Assembly: GCA_037179335.1 (NCBI GenBank)
Contig: JAKZHN010000003.1
Span: 806,001 to 870,000 of the forward strand
DNA from: Cyclaneusma minus
Lineage: Eukaryota > Ascomycota > Leotiomycetes > Marthamycetales > Marthamycetaceae
Direction: 5' to 3'
DNA length: 64,000 bases
Part shown: in pieces, positions 1 through 12,187 of the stretch
How the letters are laid out: each line of letters opens with the position of its first letter
Position numbering within the stretch: the stretch's first letter is position 1
Made by a program: the position numbers and the translations under genes
Notes under the pieces: generated by a model
What the model was told of the DNA's origin: nothing
Databases searched by the model: none
What the model saw: only the letters and a program-made list of their open reading frames with translations

Positions 1-1421
1 TCTGACAGCGAGTCATCATCATGGCGTTCTCCACGAGTCACCGACCGGCCAGCTTGACAAGGCAAAAGCGGCTGGCCAGTCTATTACCCTGCAGGCTGGC
101 GTCGATGAGCTGCATCCGAGAGGCACGTCGCAGGGGGAAGCGGTGAGCTGTGTTTGGTTTGGCGAAGCCTATATGCGACCCTTGGCCTTGAACCCCTTCT
201 TTTGCTTCGGAGAAAGTCAGGAAACGTTGGTGGCTTCTAGGAGCATTGACGGCTGGCAGCATTGGATGCTCGGACTTTCGAGTTGACTGGTATCCGAAGA
301 GGAGCTCTTTTGACGCTGCTATTCGGACCCCCCGCCCCGAGGTTGTCGTTTGACGGTTGACCATAAAGCCAATGCGGGAAGCCGCGTCGATGGGTGACAT
401 CGGAGATAAGCCAGTGGCATTTATCCAGCAACCATCATCGTCGTTGACTCTGGACCTTCTAGAGCGAGTCTAGTCCGTATTGAGGGGTGTGTAGCCGGTC
501 CCAGAGCCACATAGCATTCTTCGATCTCGGAACAATGGTTACCTGGATACGGAAACATCGATATCACGGACTTTGGAATCTCGGAGACGCAATCATGCCT
601 GGCAGACATGGCGGCATCAACTGGGGCTCTGGACTGGATTCAAATTTTCAAACCATCAAAATAGTGGTAAAAAAATGCCTCATGTGATTTGACGACGATG
701 GACATATCAAGCCGTCACTCTTCCATGCGCAATGGCGTAGAAAGAGGGTTTGCGCGGTTATCGCTTCGCCGCTACATGTACCCAGTGCCTTATCGAGGAC
801 AAAGGAGCTTGGACCGCGTGGGCCACCTCGAAAATCCATCTCTGCTTACCGTTTACGGCGCAGCACCACCACCGTTACCGCCCAGAACATTGAAGAAGAC
901 TGCTGGTTGGCTGGAGACATCCAAGGCCTTCCGAGAAGAAGCGGAGTGCGAAGAGGTTTGACATTTCTGAAGTTAACTAATTTTTCTGAAAAAGAAACTC
1001 TGCGAAGCTCTCACTCTCACAGCAGGAATACATGTACACGGCCATATTACTGCTCCCCACTTACTCGTAACCTGATGAGTCTCTGACTGTCTCCGCCGGA
1101 CTTTTCTCAGGCCGCAGACGTCGACTTCTCTTCTCCCCTCCACACCCTCACTTCGTACTCAAACCTCTCACACGCCCCACAGCCTTCCCCGGTCACCGCC
1201 TGCATCACAATCTCTACCAGCCCGGTGACTCAATCTGATTGACTGTTACTCAATCCTCTCGTCGTTTTCTCGCTTCCCTACTGAGTAGTCATACTCGTAT
1301 ACTCCAAGGTTGCCTACTCACCAACCAGACTTTGCATAAAACCAAGAGCACCACTGCCTTGACCTCCAGGCATGCTGCAAACAGTTGAATCGATCGCTGC
1401 TGTTTCGTTTTGCTCCTCGTC
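1..1421. other. No gene recognised; 5' flank of the ABC transporter
   Basis: I see no open frame here with recognisable protein features on either strand. The last 350 bases (about 1070-1410) are rich in C and T, as expected of a fungal promoter and 5' leader, and run directly into the ABC transporter start at 1422. The part before 960 could hold decayed sequence, but nothing in it can be named. Confidence 0.5.
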
Positions 1422-4400
1422 ATGACGGGCCTTAATACCGTGTCGTTCGCCACCGCTACTACCGGTCTGGCATTAACCGCTGTGTTCTCGATCCCATCTG
1501 TTCTAAACTTGGTGAAGAATTTTACCACACCGAGGGAGAACAAAGACGCCGAGGGAGTTTACGAGGACGAAGATGGAATCGCCACTAAGGAGTCCCAGGA
1601 GAAATTTTCAAATACTCTGCCTAAGATATCCATTGCTGTAGTTTCAGTGCTTGGTTTTGGAGTCTCACTTGCACTTGCTGTGTTGAATACGCTGCATTTG
1701 GCCAATGATGGCTTGTTCATCGAGGATTGGGAGAAAGTTGGAGCTTGGGTAAGAACAATTGCGGAATCTATTCAAAACCTACTGCAAGATTAGAAACACC
1801 TACTAACATAATATCACAGGCTCTCATGCTAGTCCAAGTAACAAGCATCCAGCTCTCCCACCCCTCCACCAAAACCTACACTCTCGGCGCATACGCTACC
1901 ATCTCCTCCTTCTTTATCTTCGCCATCCTCCTCGTCGAAGAAGGACTCCAACCCACCGGCCGCGCCGAACTTGGCGCCATCGCACCCTTCGTCCTGCGTC
2001 TCGTGCAACTCGTCCTTGCCGGCGTGACTGCCTTCAATGGATCACTCATCCCTCGGAGACCCCACGTATACAAAGATGGAAAGATTGTGGATGCTGGATA
2101 CACGGTTTCTGCATTGGGCAGATATACGTTTGCTTGGTGCGAAAGCTTGCTTGATCTTGCGGCTAAGAAGACGCTGGATTTGACTGATTTGACGAAAATG
2201 GATCATCATACGAGAGCGCAGGATACGAGTATGGCGTGGGCAAAAGCGGATCGCAAGGGGAAGCTGTGGCGGAAATTGATTATGGCGCATTTCTGGCCGT
2301 TCTTCATGCAGTGGTCTCTGACGCTTGTCCAAGCATTCAGCAATTTCGCGCCCCAGTTCGCTCTTCTTCATATTCTGCGAGTCTTGGAATCGACAGTTCC
2401 CGGCAGATCGGTGGCGGGCGAGGCTTGGATTTGGGTTTTGGGACTCGGTCTGGCGTCTGTGGCGGCTGCGTGGATCGAATCGTGGCTGTTCTGGATCTCA
2501 TGGTCCGAGATCGCGATTCCTATTCGATCGCAACTGTCGGCTCTTATTTTTGAGAAGAGCATGAGGCGCAAAAATGTGAAGGGGGCGACGTCGAAGAAGG
2601 CTCAGAAAGAAGGAGAGCAGAATGGCGATGTGCCGCAAGTAAATGCGGAATCTGGACCTAATGGCGAAACTACCGCGACTACCAAAAAGGACAAGGAAGA
2701 GGATGAAGAGGAAGACGAGGGGCAGAAGACGAAGCAGTCGACTGTCAACTTGATCGGAGTTGATGCGAAGCGAGTCTCAGATTTTGCATCTTTCAACAAC
2801 TACTTTCCGGGTAGTTTGTCCAAACTCATCGTCTCCTTCGCTTTTCTCCTGGATCTCATTGGATGGAAAGCGCTCCTTTGCGGCTTTGCTACTATGGCAC
2901 TTACGCTCCCCATCAACATCTACTTCTCAAAGCGTTACTCAGCCGCCCAAGACCGTCTTATGAAAGTTCGCGACCAGAAAATGGGCGTCGTCACCGAAGC
3001 TTTGCAAGGAATTCGGCAAATCAAGTTCTCGGCATTGGAAAACCAGTGGGAGAAGAAGATCGGCCGGGTGCGAGAGAAGGAACTAACAGAGCAGTGGACT
3101 GTATTCACCTCAGATACTATGCTACTTTTCTGCTGGATCACCAGTCCGATCTTGCTAGCTGCTACATCTTTGGCCGTTTATGCCTACATCTACGGTGAAT
3201 TGACACCCTCTGTGGCATTCACATCTATCGGTGTCTTCCGCCAACTGGAAGTCACCTTAGCCGTCATCCCCGAACTAACCACCGATTTGATCGACGCCTG
3301 GGTATCCTGCGACCGCATCGACAAATACCTCAACGCTCCCGAAATCGTCCACAACACCGACGTATCCGAATCCGACGTGATTTCCTTCCAAAACGCATCT
3401 ATCGCCTGGCCCTCCGACGAAGAAAAAGAAGACGGTGACGAACGCTATGTCTTACGAGATATCAACATCACGTTCCCACCCAACGAACTCTCCGTCATAT
3501 CCGGCAAAACCGGCGCTGGAAAATCTCTCCTCCTAGCCGCCATCCTCGGCGAAGTTGACGTGCTCTCTGGAAACATCGCCGTCCCCAAACCCCCGACCAT
3601 CTTCGAACGCCACGACTCCAAAGCCACGCCTGACAACTGGATTATCCCCTCATCTATCGCTTTCGTAGCGCAAATACCCTGGATTGAAAACGCTACTATC
3701 AAAGACAATATACTTTTCGGATTGCCGTTTGATGAGAAGAGATATAAGAAGGTTATTGAAGTTTGTGCGCTGAAGAAGGATTTGGAAATGCTGACTGATG
3801 GGGAGATGACGGAGATCGGGGCGAATGGGATTAATCTGTCGGGTGGGCAGAGGTGGAGGGTTACTTTTGCGAGGGCGTTGTATTCGAGGGCGGGCGTGTT
3901 GGTATTGGATGATATTTTCAGTGCTGTTGATGCTCATGTCGGACGATTCCTCTTTGAAAAAGCGTTAACCGGTGAGCTTGGTCAAGGACGGACAAGAATC
4001 CTCGTTACCCACCATGTCGCATTGTGTCGCTCCAAGACGGCGTTCGTGGTTGAACTCGGCGATGGAACTGTGGAGTCATGTGGTCGTGTTGAGGAGTTGG
4101 AGCAAGACGGCAGGCTTGATGCCATCATCAAGCACGAGGCTGGAGAACTGCCCGTCGAAGAGGACGAAGATGCTACGGCTGTTAACTCGGAGGATAGCTC
4201 GGTGAAGAATGGAGATGTGGCAGATGAGCCACTGAAGAAGGTGGATAGTAAGAAGGCGACGGAGACGAAGAAGTTTGTGGAGGAGGAGAAGAGGGAACAG
4301 GGACGCATCAAGAGTACGGTGTACCTGAATTACCTGAAGTCGAGTGGTGGAGTGCCGTTCTGGACGTTTGCGCTGGTGATTTATATCACGCTGCAGGCTG

Positions 4401-6415
4401 TTACTATTGGTGAGTGGTTTGGACTTGAGATTTGTGTTTGGGAACGGGGTTTTGTCTTCGGATGGGGTCTTGCTCTGAGGCCGAGAATATGACCCGAGAT
4501 CAAGTATATGCCTTGAGATCGAGAAATTTTGCTAACATCGGAAATAGGTCGTTCGTGGTGGCTCCGTCTCTGGACTGGCAGCTACAACCAATCCAACACC
4601 GACTCCCCAGCCATATCCAGCTACCACTTCGCGCACACCTACTCACTCCAAAACTCCCTGCACCCCATTCCCTCCTCAAATTTCACCACCTCTTCCTCCA
4701 CTTTCGCAATCTCCTCTCTCCCACCCGCAGAATCCAACCTCGTCTACTACCTCTCCATCTACATCGTCCTCTCCCTCCTCGGCGCCTTCATGGGCACCAT
4801 CCGCTTCTTCTACGTCTTCACCGGCAGCATCCGCGCCTCCCGCACCCTCTTCCACAAAATGTGTTTCACCATCCTCCGCACCCCCCTCCGCTGGGTCGAC
4901 ACCGTCCCCCTCGGCCGCATCCTCAACCGCTTCACCGCCGACTTCAACGTCGTCGACTCGCGCCTCGCCAACGACCTCGCCTTCGGCATAGCCGCCGCCT
5001 TCTCCCTCGTCGGCGTAATAGTAGCCGGTGTTTTCGTTTCACCCCTTATCATCGTGCTCGCTTTGGTACTCCTAGCATTTTGCGTAAGGATTGCTTTCCG
5101 CTACCTAGCTGCTGCAAGAGAAGTCAAGCGATTGGAGAGTAATGCGAAGAGTCCAGTGTTTGAACAGTTTGGCAGTGCTTTAAGTGGCATTTCAACGATC
5201 AGAGCGTTTGATAAGGCGGATACTTATGTATGGCGCATGTACGGCAAGATCGACGACCATATCACGTCTTTCTGGCACCTGTGGTTGTTCAATCGCTGGA
5301 TGGGCTTCCGCATGTCTATGGTTGGCGCGCTTTTCAGCATCACTGTCGCTACCATCATCATAGGAATCGGCGGTATCGATGCCGCTTTGGCTGGTTTCGC
5401 TCTCGCTTTCTCGTTGGAGTATACGGGAGCGGTGATTTGGACGATTCGTCATTATGCCAATATGGAGCTGGATTTCAATGCTGCGGAGAGGATTATTGAG
5501 TATAGCAATCTGAAGACGGAGACCTTGGAGGGTGTGGAGCCACCTGCCGCCTGGCCGTCCGAGGGGAAACTTGAGGTGGAAGATCTCGTTGTTGGATACG
5601 CAGACGACTTACCACCCGTTTTGAAAGGCCTCAGCTTCAGCGTAGCGCGAAACGAGAGAGTGGGAGTCGTTGGGCGCACTGGTGCTGGAAAATCCAGCTT
5701 GACACTTGCCCTATTCCGCTTCCTTGAAGCGCGCGAAGGAAAAGTATGGATCGATGGCGTGGATATCAGCACCATCAAACTCCACGCTTTGCGTTCACGC
5801 TTAGCCATTATCCCCCAGGATCCGGTACTTTTCAGCGGCACGGTGAGGAGTAACTTGGATGCTTTTGACGAAGCTACTGATGAAGGATTGCGCGAAGCAC
5901 TGCGTCGTGTTCATCTGATTTCCGATGCCGAGAACGAAGCTGCTCCGGCCAATGGTGCTGTGGAGGGAGAAGGATCAGGAAGTGGCCACGCAACGCCCCC
6001 TGGCACGAGCAAGAACAAAAACACCAACCCCTTCTCCTCCCTCTCAACACCCATCTCCGAAGGCGGCTTGAATCTCTCACAAGGCCAACGGCAACTCCTC
6101 TGCCTCGCACGCGCTATAGTCAGCAGACCGAAAATCATGGTGCTGGATGAGGCGACGAGTGCGGTGGATATGGAAACCGATGGACTGATTCAGCGCAGTA
6201 TTAGAGAGGAGTTTGGTGATAGCACGTTGATTGTTATTGCGCATCGACTTAGCACTATTGCGGATTTTGATAAGATTTTGGTGTTGGAGGAGGGGAGGGG
6301 GGTGGAGTTTGGGAGTCCGGGGGAGCTTTGGGAGAAGGGAGGTGTGTTCAAGGGGATGTGCATGGAGTCGGGTGAGAAAGAGCGACTTATCGAAATGGTG
6401 ACGAAAGGGAAGTAG
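1422..6415 (+). CDS. ABC transporter, MRP/ABCC type full transporter (multidrug or conjugate exporter)
   Basis: Three exons, 1422-1748, 1820-4409 and 4548-6415, encode about 1594 residues. The introns have GTAAGA...CAG and GTGAGT...TAG ends and a CTAAC branch site, and the joins keep frame (phase 0, then phase 1). Order: hydrophobic N-terminal TMD0-like segments, TMD1, NBD1, an acidic linker, TMD2, NBD2. NBD1 has Walker A GKTGAGKS, signature LSGGQRWR and Walker B VLVLDDIFSAVD. NBD2 has Walker A GRTGAGKS, signature LSQGQRQL and Walker B IMVLDEATSAVD, then an H-loop IAHRLST. NBD1 has D where the catalytic Glu normally follows Walker B (LDD), the asymmetry usual in ABCC proteins. A Glu/Asp/Lys-rich insert lies near residues 360-410 in TMD1, and another sits in the NBD2 region before the signature. 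Family knowledge: such proteins export drugs, glutathione conjugates or metabolites at the plasma or vacuolar membrane. The substrate cannot be told from sequence. The first in-frame ATG (MTGLNTV) was chosen. Confidence 0.93.
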
Positions 6416-6780
6416 GGGCTCGTGGGAAAAGGTGGGATGAAATGATGTGGGGACGAGCATAGGGCCAGATTGGAGATGCTGAAGGATCCCTTTATGAGTT
6501 TCGGGCAAGATTAACCTATATATGCGCGTCTCTTGAACGTATAGGTCGCAGAGCGAGCGACGACAGTTTGGCATTGATTTAGCGTTTGGCTTTTTCTCGT
6601 AAAAGGTTTTCTTAGACATCAGGAAGGGTTTTCATAGCGAGCAAATTGCAGTTGAGTACATAGAGCATTACTCTATCTGCCTTCTCTCAACTTTACTACT
6701 GTGAATCAGAGTGGTGATGTCACGTGGCTCGTGAGGAGGCAAGAAAGCCTAAGCTAAGGATACGATTGGAAGAGCTGAAG
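6416..6780. other. Intergenic spacer, ABC 3' flank
   Basis: Contains the 3' untranslated region of the ABC gene and the lead-in to tandem array 1. No gene or clear repeat is seen. Confidence 0.4.
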
Positions 6781-6974
6781 CTCAGGTCACTTATATAAAG
6801 CCCTCTTCTGTTTCTTCTCTTCAAGAACAAACGACTTATCCCATCTGTGCATGGGTAGTCAGAGCTACCATGGTTTTGCACCTGTGGTCACTGCGTTGAG
6901 ATACGAGATGAAGTACATACGGAAATGCTATATGCTGATCTCGTCTGGGAAGTGAGAAACACTTGGGGGCTATT

Positions 6975-7077
6975 TATTGTCGAAACTTCTTTCTGCCGTC
7001 GAAGCGTCCAGGTCGCCGCCACACGGCTTTGTTACTGTCGAAATCTTGGTTACTTTGTTCGCGCTCACCTGCTGTCG
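6975..7077 (+). promoter_or_regulatory. Box cluster, four copies
   Basis: TATTGTCG at 6975, TGCCGTCG at 6993, TACTGTCG at 7033 and TGCTGTCG at 7070. Steps are 18, 40 and 37, roughly multiples of 19. The first box is 183 bp after the TATA at 6792. Confidence 0.55.
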
Positions 7078-8137
7078 TTGCTCGCCCCAATTTATTATTG
7101 CATATTAAAGTTCAGGGTTTGGTATTCTGGGAATGACTATTGGGCAAAGAGGTATATAAATACCTTTTACTTTTTTACTCTTTCCTTCTTCAAACAACTT
7201 TGTGGATGGATCATTTGCCAATGGGACTTCGAAGTCAAGACAGTTTCTAGAGTCAAGAACTAGATCTGCACTTCCAGGGAATCGCAAGTAAGCATGCGGG
7301 TAACAAAGTGTAAAATTCTCAAGTTTCGGCTGACTAGACTCATTAGTTATGCTACCGTCGGAACTCGGAGATTTGTTTTGCTGTCGAAAGGGTCGGCTGT
7401 TGGTGGAAAGCCATATTATTGTCGCTTTCTAGCTGGGCATGTAGCTGAGCGCAGAAGGAAACTATCCTCGTGATTCCCCACAGCTTACACTGGAGTGTCA
7501 TTGTCATCCAGAAGCATGCTGTGCCTCAACATGCAACCCTTGGCGCGGCAGCCGGGTAGAGTCTCAAAAGGTATATAAGTACCTATTGTCCTCTATCTCT
7601 TGTCTCCTTTAAAGAAAAGACCGTATCTGCTCGGGTAGCATCGATGGAAAGTCGAGGTAATACGCAGAATGCTTGCAGATTCGCACTCTGCTCTTTGCGC
7701 ACGCAAACTGCATGTCGCTACACAGATGCCAAATTCCTAGTGCTGCTTGTACTCGGCTTTTGCAACTAGCATCGTCATCGAACGGACTCTCTGCCGTTGA
7801 CGGACCCTTGCTGCCGTCGTTGTCAAACTTTCTTCGGTATCTGGCCTACCTAATCATCATCGCCACTCATTGAGTCACCTGAGCTTAGGCAGGCTCTTGA
7901 CTCTGGATCCTTGGCAGTGGTTTTGGACAGAGGGATATATAAAGCCCTCGTGTCCTCGCTCTCTTTCCTTCTTCAGAGAGAGAATTTTCTGCTCGCAGCT
8001 TTGAATGTTTGATGGGAAGTGGAGCCGAAGTCTAAAGCCTGCGGTTTTCCTGACACGTACTCTGCTCTTCATAGACATAGTTCTTGAATGAAAGATATCT
8101 CAAGTGCGAATTGCAGCTACCTAGGCTTTGTGGATTA

Positions 8138-8183
8138 TGCTGTCGTTGAAGCAGTCTGCTGTCGAGAGCCACTGTTGTTGTCA
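8138..8183 (+). promoter_or_regulatory. Phased box cluster, three copies at exact 19-bp steps
   Basis: TGCTGTCG at 8138 and 8157, TGTTGTCA at 8176. The first box is 202 bp after the TATA at 7936. Confidence 0.65.
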
Positions 8184-8520
8184 TTATCTGCTAGCATGCT
8201 TCAGCCTCCATCCAAACTTTCTCGTTACACTTATTGAGTGAGTCCAACTTGCCTTGTGCCTCAGCATCTAGAATGTTCTAAGCTTTCTGAGAATCCTAGA
8301 CAGAAAAACTATATAAAGTCCTCTTGCCTTCTCTCTCTCTTCTCCTCCAGAAAGAGTAACAATGGCAGAATGGCTTATGCCTCACCTTGGTCGGAAGACA
8401 CCCGTCTCTCTAGATCTGACTCTTGCTCTTTTCACAGTTATGCGCAAGTCCACGACTTCCAAACTCTCAAGGGCTGTTTCGCATACCTTCTGGACTTGCG
8501 GTGTCACAGAGATGAACCTC

Positions 8521-8565
8521 TGCTGTCGAGAAGTCCTGTTGCTGTCGTGGCACAGATTGCTCTCG
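8521..8565 (+). promoter_or_regulatory. Phased box cluster, three copies
   Basis: TGCTGTCG at 8521 and 8540, TGCTCTCG at 8558; steps 19 and 18. It lies 211 bp after the TATA at 8310. Confidence 0.65.
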
Positions 8566-8854
8566 CATCTCGCTTCCTAGCCTCGCTACTCGCTCCATTT
8601 CACTCAGCAGCGTTAGTGTGTGGAATCTTAAATTTTTAAAACAACCCTAAGTGCATAGGTATATAAGGTCCTCCTGGCCTCGCCCTACTTCCTCTTCCTC
8701 AAAGAAAAACAGCAAAGAATTTCTCTTGAACTGCTGTGACGTGGGTTTGAAGCCGAGAATGTTGCCACGTCCTGACTCCGCTCAATTTACATTTGAATCC
8801 GCTGCTGCAGCTGCCAAGACCTCGAATGCTGTTCTCAGATATAACGATGAATCA

Positions 8855-8904
8855 TGCTATCGCCGATGATGTTTACTGCTGTCGAGACATCCTCATTGCT
8901 AGTG
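8855..8904 (+). promoter_or_regulatory. Phased box cluster, three copies
   Basis: TGCTATCG at 8855, TGCTGTCG at 8877 and TGCTAGTG at 8897; steps 22 and 20. It lies 195 bp after the TATA at 8660. Confidence 0.55.
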
Positions 8905-10258
8905 TGTTCTAGTCTGTTACCACACTTAGCTAAATACCTACCTAGGTAGATACAGTAATCACTCGGTGGCTCAATCTCACTCAGACACTCGAGTGATGAA
9001 CCCTAGCGGGATTCTGGCTGAATGTATCAGCCAGACTAGCTATATAAGACTCTCTTGCCCTCAACTCTTTTATTCTCCAAAGAAACTTGCCGGTACCAAA
9101 AGATCTCACGAATGATTCATACCGGATTTCTGATGGCTTCGAACTGAAGCCTCTATTCGGACCTGCATTCTGTTTTTTCGGAATTCAAATAGCGCACAAA
9201 CAACTACCAAGATCTCAGTGCTATTTTAGGTAGCTTGGCCTTGTCATTTGTGGTAGTTTCGAAGCAATCATCTGCTGCCAGGAGCCTCTCCTGCTGTCGT
9301 GTAGCCATTTTTTGCGCTATTCTAGCAAACTGCCTTCAAACTTCACTATCCGCCCTCGCTTACCGAGCATCCCAGCGTCGAAGATCTGGACCTTTCCCTT
9401 CGTTGACTCACGGGGAGAGGTATATGAACTCCGCTTCACTCTGCTACCCATCCTTCTTCAGGAGAAACATCGATCATGGAGAAATTGGATCCACCATGTC
9501 AAGATCGAGCCTACCTGCTCGTAGATTAACAATTTGCTTTTTCGTATAGAGAGACATGGTAGCAGGACATTTCCAAGATCTCAAATCCTGCTTCTTGTTT
9601 CGCAGTTCTTTGCTGCTCCATCGTCAAATGGCTCTTCTGCCGCCAGATTATCCGTGTTCCTGTCGTTGACATTGGTTTTACGCCCAGCACCTTCGCCGCT
9701 CACCGAGAAACTCCAATTCAGCGCCCAGAAATCCCATGTGATCCTTCGCGGGGATTTGGCCAGAGTGAAAGGGTATATAAGACCGTCTTGCCTGCGCTAC
9801 CTTTCCCTCCTCAGGAAAGATGGCAACAAGAAGTAGAGATGAAGTTGCGATGTTCAAGTGACTGCGGATGAGAAAGCTTCGACTCAAACCAGCTTCAAAG
9901 ACCAGAGTTGTGTCGAGGTTTACAATGCCGTTGGCAAGTATCTGTTGCTGTCGTTGCCTCCCTTGCTCATCGCTCAGCCTGTTGACTTTTGTTGCTACAT
10001 CAGCCTTCCTGTAACCCGAGCGCTACAGAACTGTAATTTTCAGTTGTGCAGGGTATATAAATCTCTTTCGACTCCTTGGGTTTCTTTTTCCAAGGATTCC
10101 GGGAGGCGTTCTCTTCCCCTATCTATCCTGTGGGGTATTGCTGTGGCTCGACACGCAATAAATCCTGCAAGACCCAGCACTGCAATTTTTGAGATGAATC
10201 AGCAAACATTCTGGGAAATCGGAGGTGTTTGATCTGGACCAGGATTGATGGGAACCCC

Positions 10259-10363
10259 CACTGTCATCATGAATTCCCACTGTCGTGATGAGTTCCCACT
10301 GTCGTGATGAGTTCCCACTGTCTGCGGATGTCTGCTGCTGTCGGCGGAGATTTGCTGCTGTCT
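10259..10363 (+). repeat. Six-copy 19-bp phased box array upstream of the P450 gene
   Basis: CACTGTC(A/G) cores start at 10259, 10278, 10297 and 10316, followed by TGCTGTCG at 10336 and TGCTGTCT at 10356. Steps are 19, 19, 19, 20 and 20 bp. The first copies share their spacers (GATGAGTTCC), so they arose by tandem duplication of a 19-mer. The array starts 205 bp after the TATA at 10054 and ends 455 bp before the P450 start, so it may end the last unit of array 1, regulate the P450, or both. Confidence 0.8.
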
Positions 10364-10817
10364 TCGTCCGGCTTGCTTCAACGTTTCGACCTAGACTCCT
10401 GTACCTCTCGTTTGTTCCGGTCTCAGTTGTTCCACTTCATTTGTGTTCCACCACCGAGTTCAAATCCCTCCCGCATGAGAATCTTCTCGACGTGTCTCCG
10501 CACCGACTTTAGATCAACTCCGGAAATCGCATGGTGATCGTCGAATTTCTTGCTCCATCTGTGCGGCGTCGAGACCGCTCTTTGTCGACAGCTCGTTCGA
10601 AGAGTGTCGAGTCTCTGCACGAAACCATGCATGAAACATACAGAGGCCAGTAGCAAAACATCCCTCCTTTGTACAAGTGAGACTCGCAGACAGACTGCGC
10701 AAGATCCTAATGGAAAGGTGCTGATCTAGATAAGGACAGTGGACTCTGCTCGAGGACAAACTTTCCAAACAACAAGGAAACACTCTACCTGCACCGACTG
10801 CGAGTACTTGCACAACC

Positions 10818-12187
10818 ATGACTGACACGACTTATCCGATGTACCTCCTTGGGCTTGCCGCCATGCACATCTTCCCACTCGGCGTTTTCTTCTTGGCACT
10901 GCCTATTCTTTTACGGCATCCAAGCGTAGTAAAATTCCGCAACTTCTTGTTTTCGTCGATCCGGAAACTTTATCACACGCTCTTCTCAGCTCCGACGAAA
11001 GTGACATACCAAAACGTTGAAATGAGTCTACATATGCTCAAAGTCCGAACTAGGACAGAGAGATCTAGGGCAAACCAGCATCAAGTTCAATACTTCGCCG
11101 TTAACAATGCTTTTACAGCCATGGATATCCAACGACAGAGGAGGTCCTCCAGAGAGTTCCAAGCGCTTCTCATGAGACTGGACTTCAAAGAGATTGTACG
11201 TAGCGCAGAGCTATATTCCCGATCTTGCTTGATGTACGCTCAGATGAAGGACGAAAAAGACGAAGTCTTGCTAGGCCAATTAGTGAGTACGCTCTCCTGG
11301 GATTGGAGTAACCATCTTGATGGTTTCAGATAAATCAGTCAGGGAAGCTGATTCTCACCACACAGGTGCAAACCGTGGCCTTTTACACTGCTGTCGAAAC
11401 GTTCTTTCCAAATCATGACGTCGTATTCGACTACGATAACATAGTTTTCGCAACCTCCACAATCAACAGAATGTGGCTTAGAGCCCTGACAATGCCACTG
11501 AATCCACAAGAAGAGGACAGAAGAGACCTGGCAAGGTTGAATGAAGTTCTCTTCGCAAGCATCCAGGGCATCGGTGACGACGACATCTACCCCCTCGACA
11601 TTATCATTCCAGTCTACGAATCTCTCTGGAGGATTGTATTTCCGCTTGTCATTGAGGTAGTATTCCGCACACCGGCAAATAACGCAAGGCAACTCTGGCT
11701 TAGGAGACTCGCGAAATTTCTCCGAGCTCCAGATGGACTGAAAACTTTTGACAACGACGTATCGGGAGTTTCACCAAGAATGATTATCAAGGAAGGCCTC
11801 CGGCTCTACCCAACAACACCGCGAATGCCTGGCACAGTGGGAGATGTCACAGCCGAAGCTGACATTCAGTTCATTCAACGTGACAGGAATATCTGGGGTC
11901 AGGATGCACTTGAGTTCAGACCGGAACGATGGAGGGAAGCTGCTGCAAACTCTCCAGATGCATTGCGCGCATGCATTCCATTCGGTGCGGGTTTCTTTGC
12001 GTGTCCGACAAGACGGGATATCGGTCCGAAGTTGATCGGAATACTTGTGGCCAAAATAGCTGGGGAACTGGTCGATGGCGGGTTTGAGATCACTCATGGT
12101 GCTTCAGAGCTTCCACCGTCGGGCGAGCCACTGAGGACGGGTAGAAGTGACTATCTGACGTTGGAGGTCAAGAGAAGAGGCTCCTGA
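10818..12187 (+). CDS. Cytochrome P450, short or divergent
   Basis: Exons 10818-11282 and 11366-12187 (GTGAGT...CAG, phase 0) give 428 residues, against roughly 480-540 for usual fungal microsomal P450s. The N-terminus (about residues 5-35) is hydrophobic, like a membrane anchor. Recognisable elements: the K-helix EGLR in IIKEGLRLYP, the PERF-like FRPERW, and the haem loop FGAGFFACPTRR with the Cys ligand. The I-helix oxygen-activating (A/G)Gx(D/E)T motif is not visible; the matching stretch reads ESLWRIVFPLVIEVVF. The shortened middle and missing Thr suggest an atypical monooxygenase, a missed intron or exon, or early decay. Family knowledge: haem-thiolate monooxygenase of the endoplasmic reticulum. 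Substrate unknown. A chance TGCTGTCG at 11389 lies inside exon 2. Confidence 0.8.

Larger units (their letters stand above)
6780..10370 (+). repeat. Tandem array 1: ten TATA-led units of about 280-420 bp, no conserved ORF
   Basis: TATA-like boxes on the plus strand start at 6792, 7153, 7572, 7936, 8310, 8660, 9041, 9421 (degenerate TATATGAA), 9774 and 10054. Spacing is mostly 350-420 bp. Each is followed within 15-50 bp by a pyrimidine-rich stretch and a CTTCTTCARAGA-like segment, as expected near a start site. About 150-230 bp after each TATA lies a cluster of TGCTGTCG-like boxes spaced near 19 bp (first boxes at 6975, 7353, 7792, 8138, 8521, 8855, 9273, 9616-9638, 9926 and 10259). First ATGs downstream open unrelated short frames of about 11-70 codons, so no shared protein is encoded. 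I infer diverged tandem copies of a short transcription unit under selection for promoter and boxes rather than for protein. Function unknown. Confidence 0.75.

Noticed and set aside
8238..8639. 133- and 72-codon frames inside array 1
   Set aside because: Neighbouring units carry no related frame at the same place, so the openings look accidental.
10259..10363. Possible CRISPR array because of the regular short direct repeats
   Set aside because: The repeated core is only about 8 bp with 11-bp near-identical spacers, and the context is a eukaryotic genome with no Cas genes. It fits a 19-bp minisatellite or binding-site array.
11389..11396. TGCTGTCG box within P450 exon 2
   Set aside because: It is single, lies in coding sequence and has no partner at 19 bp.
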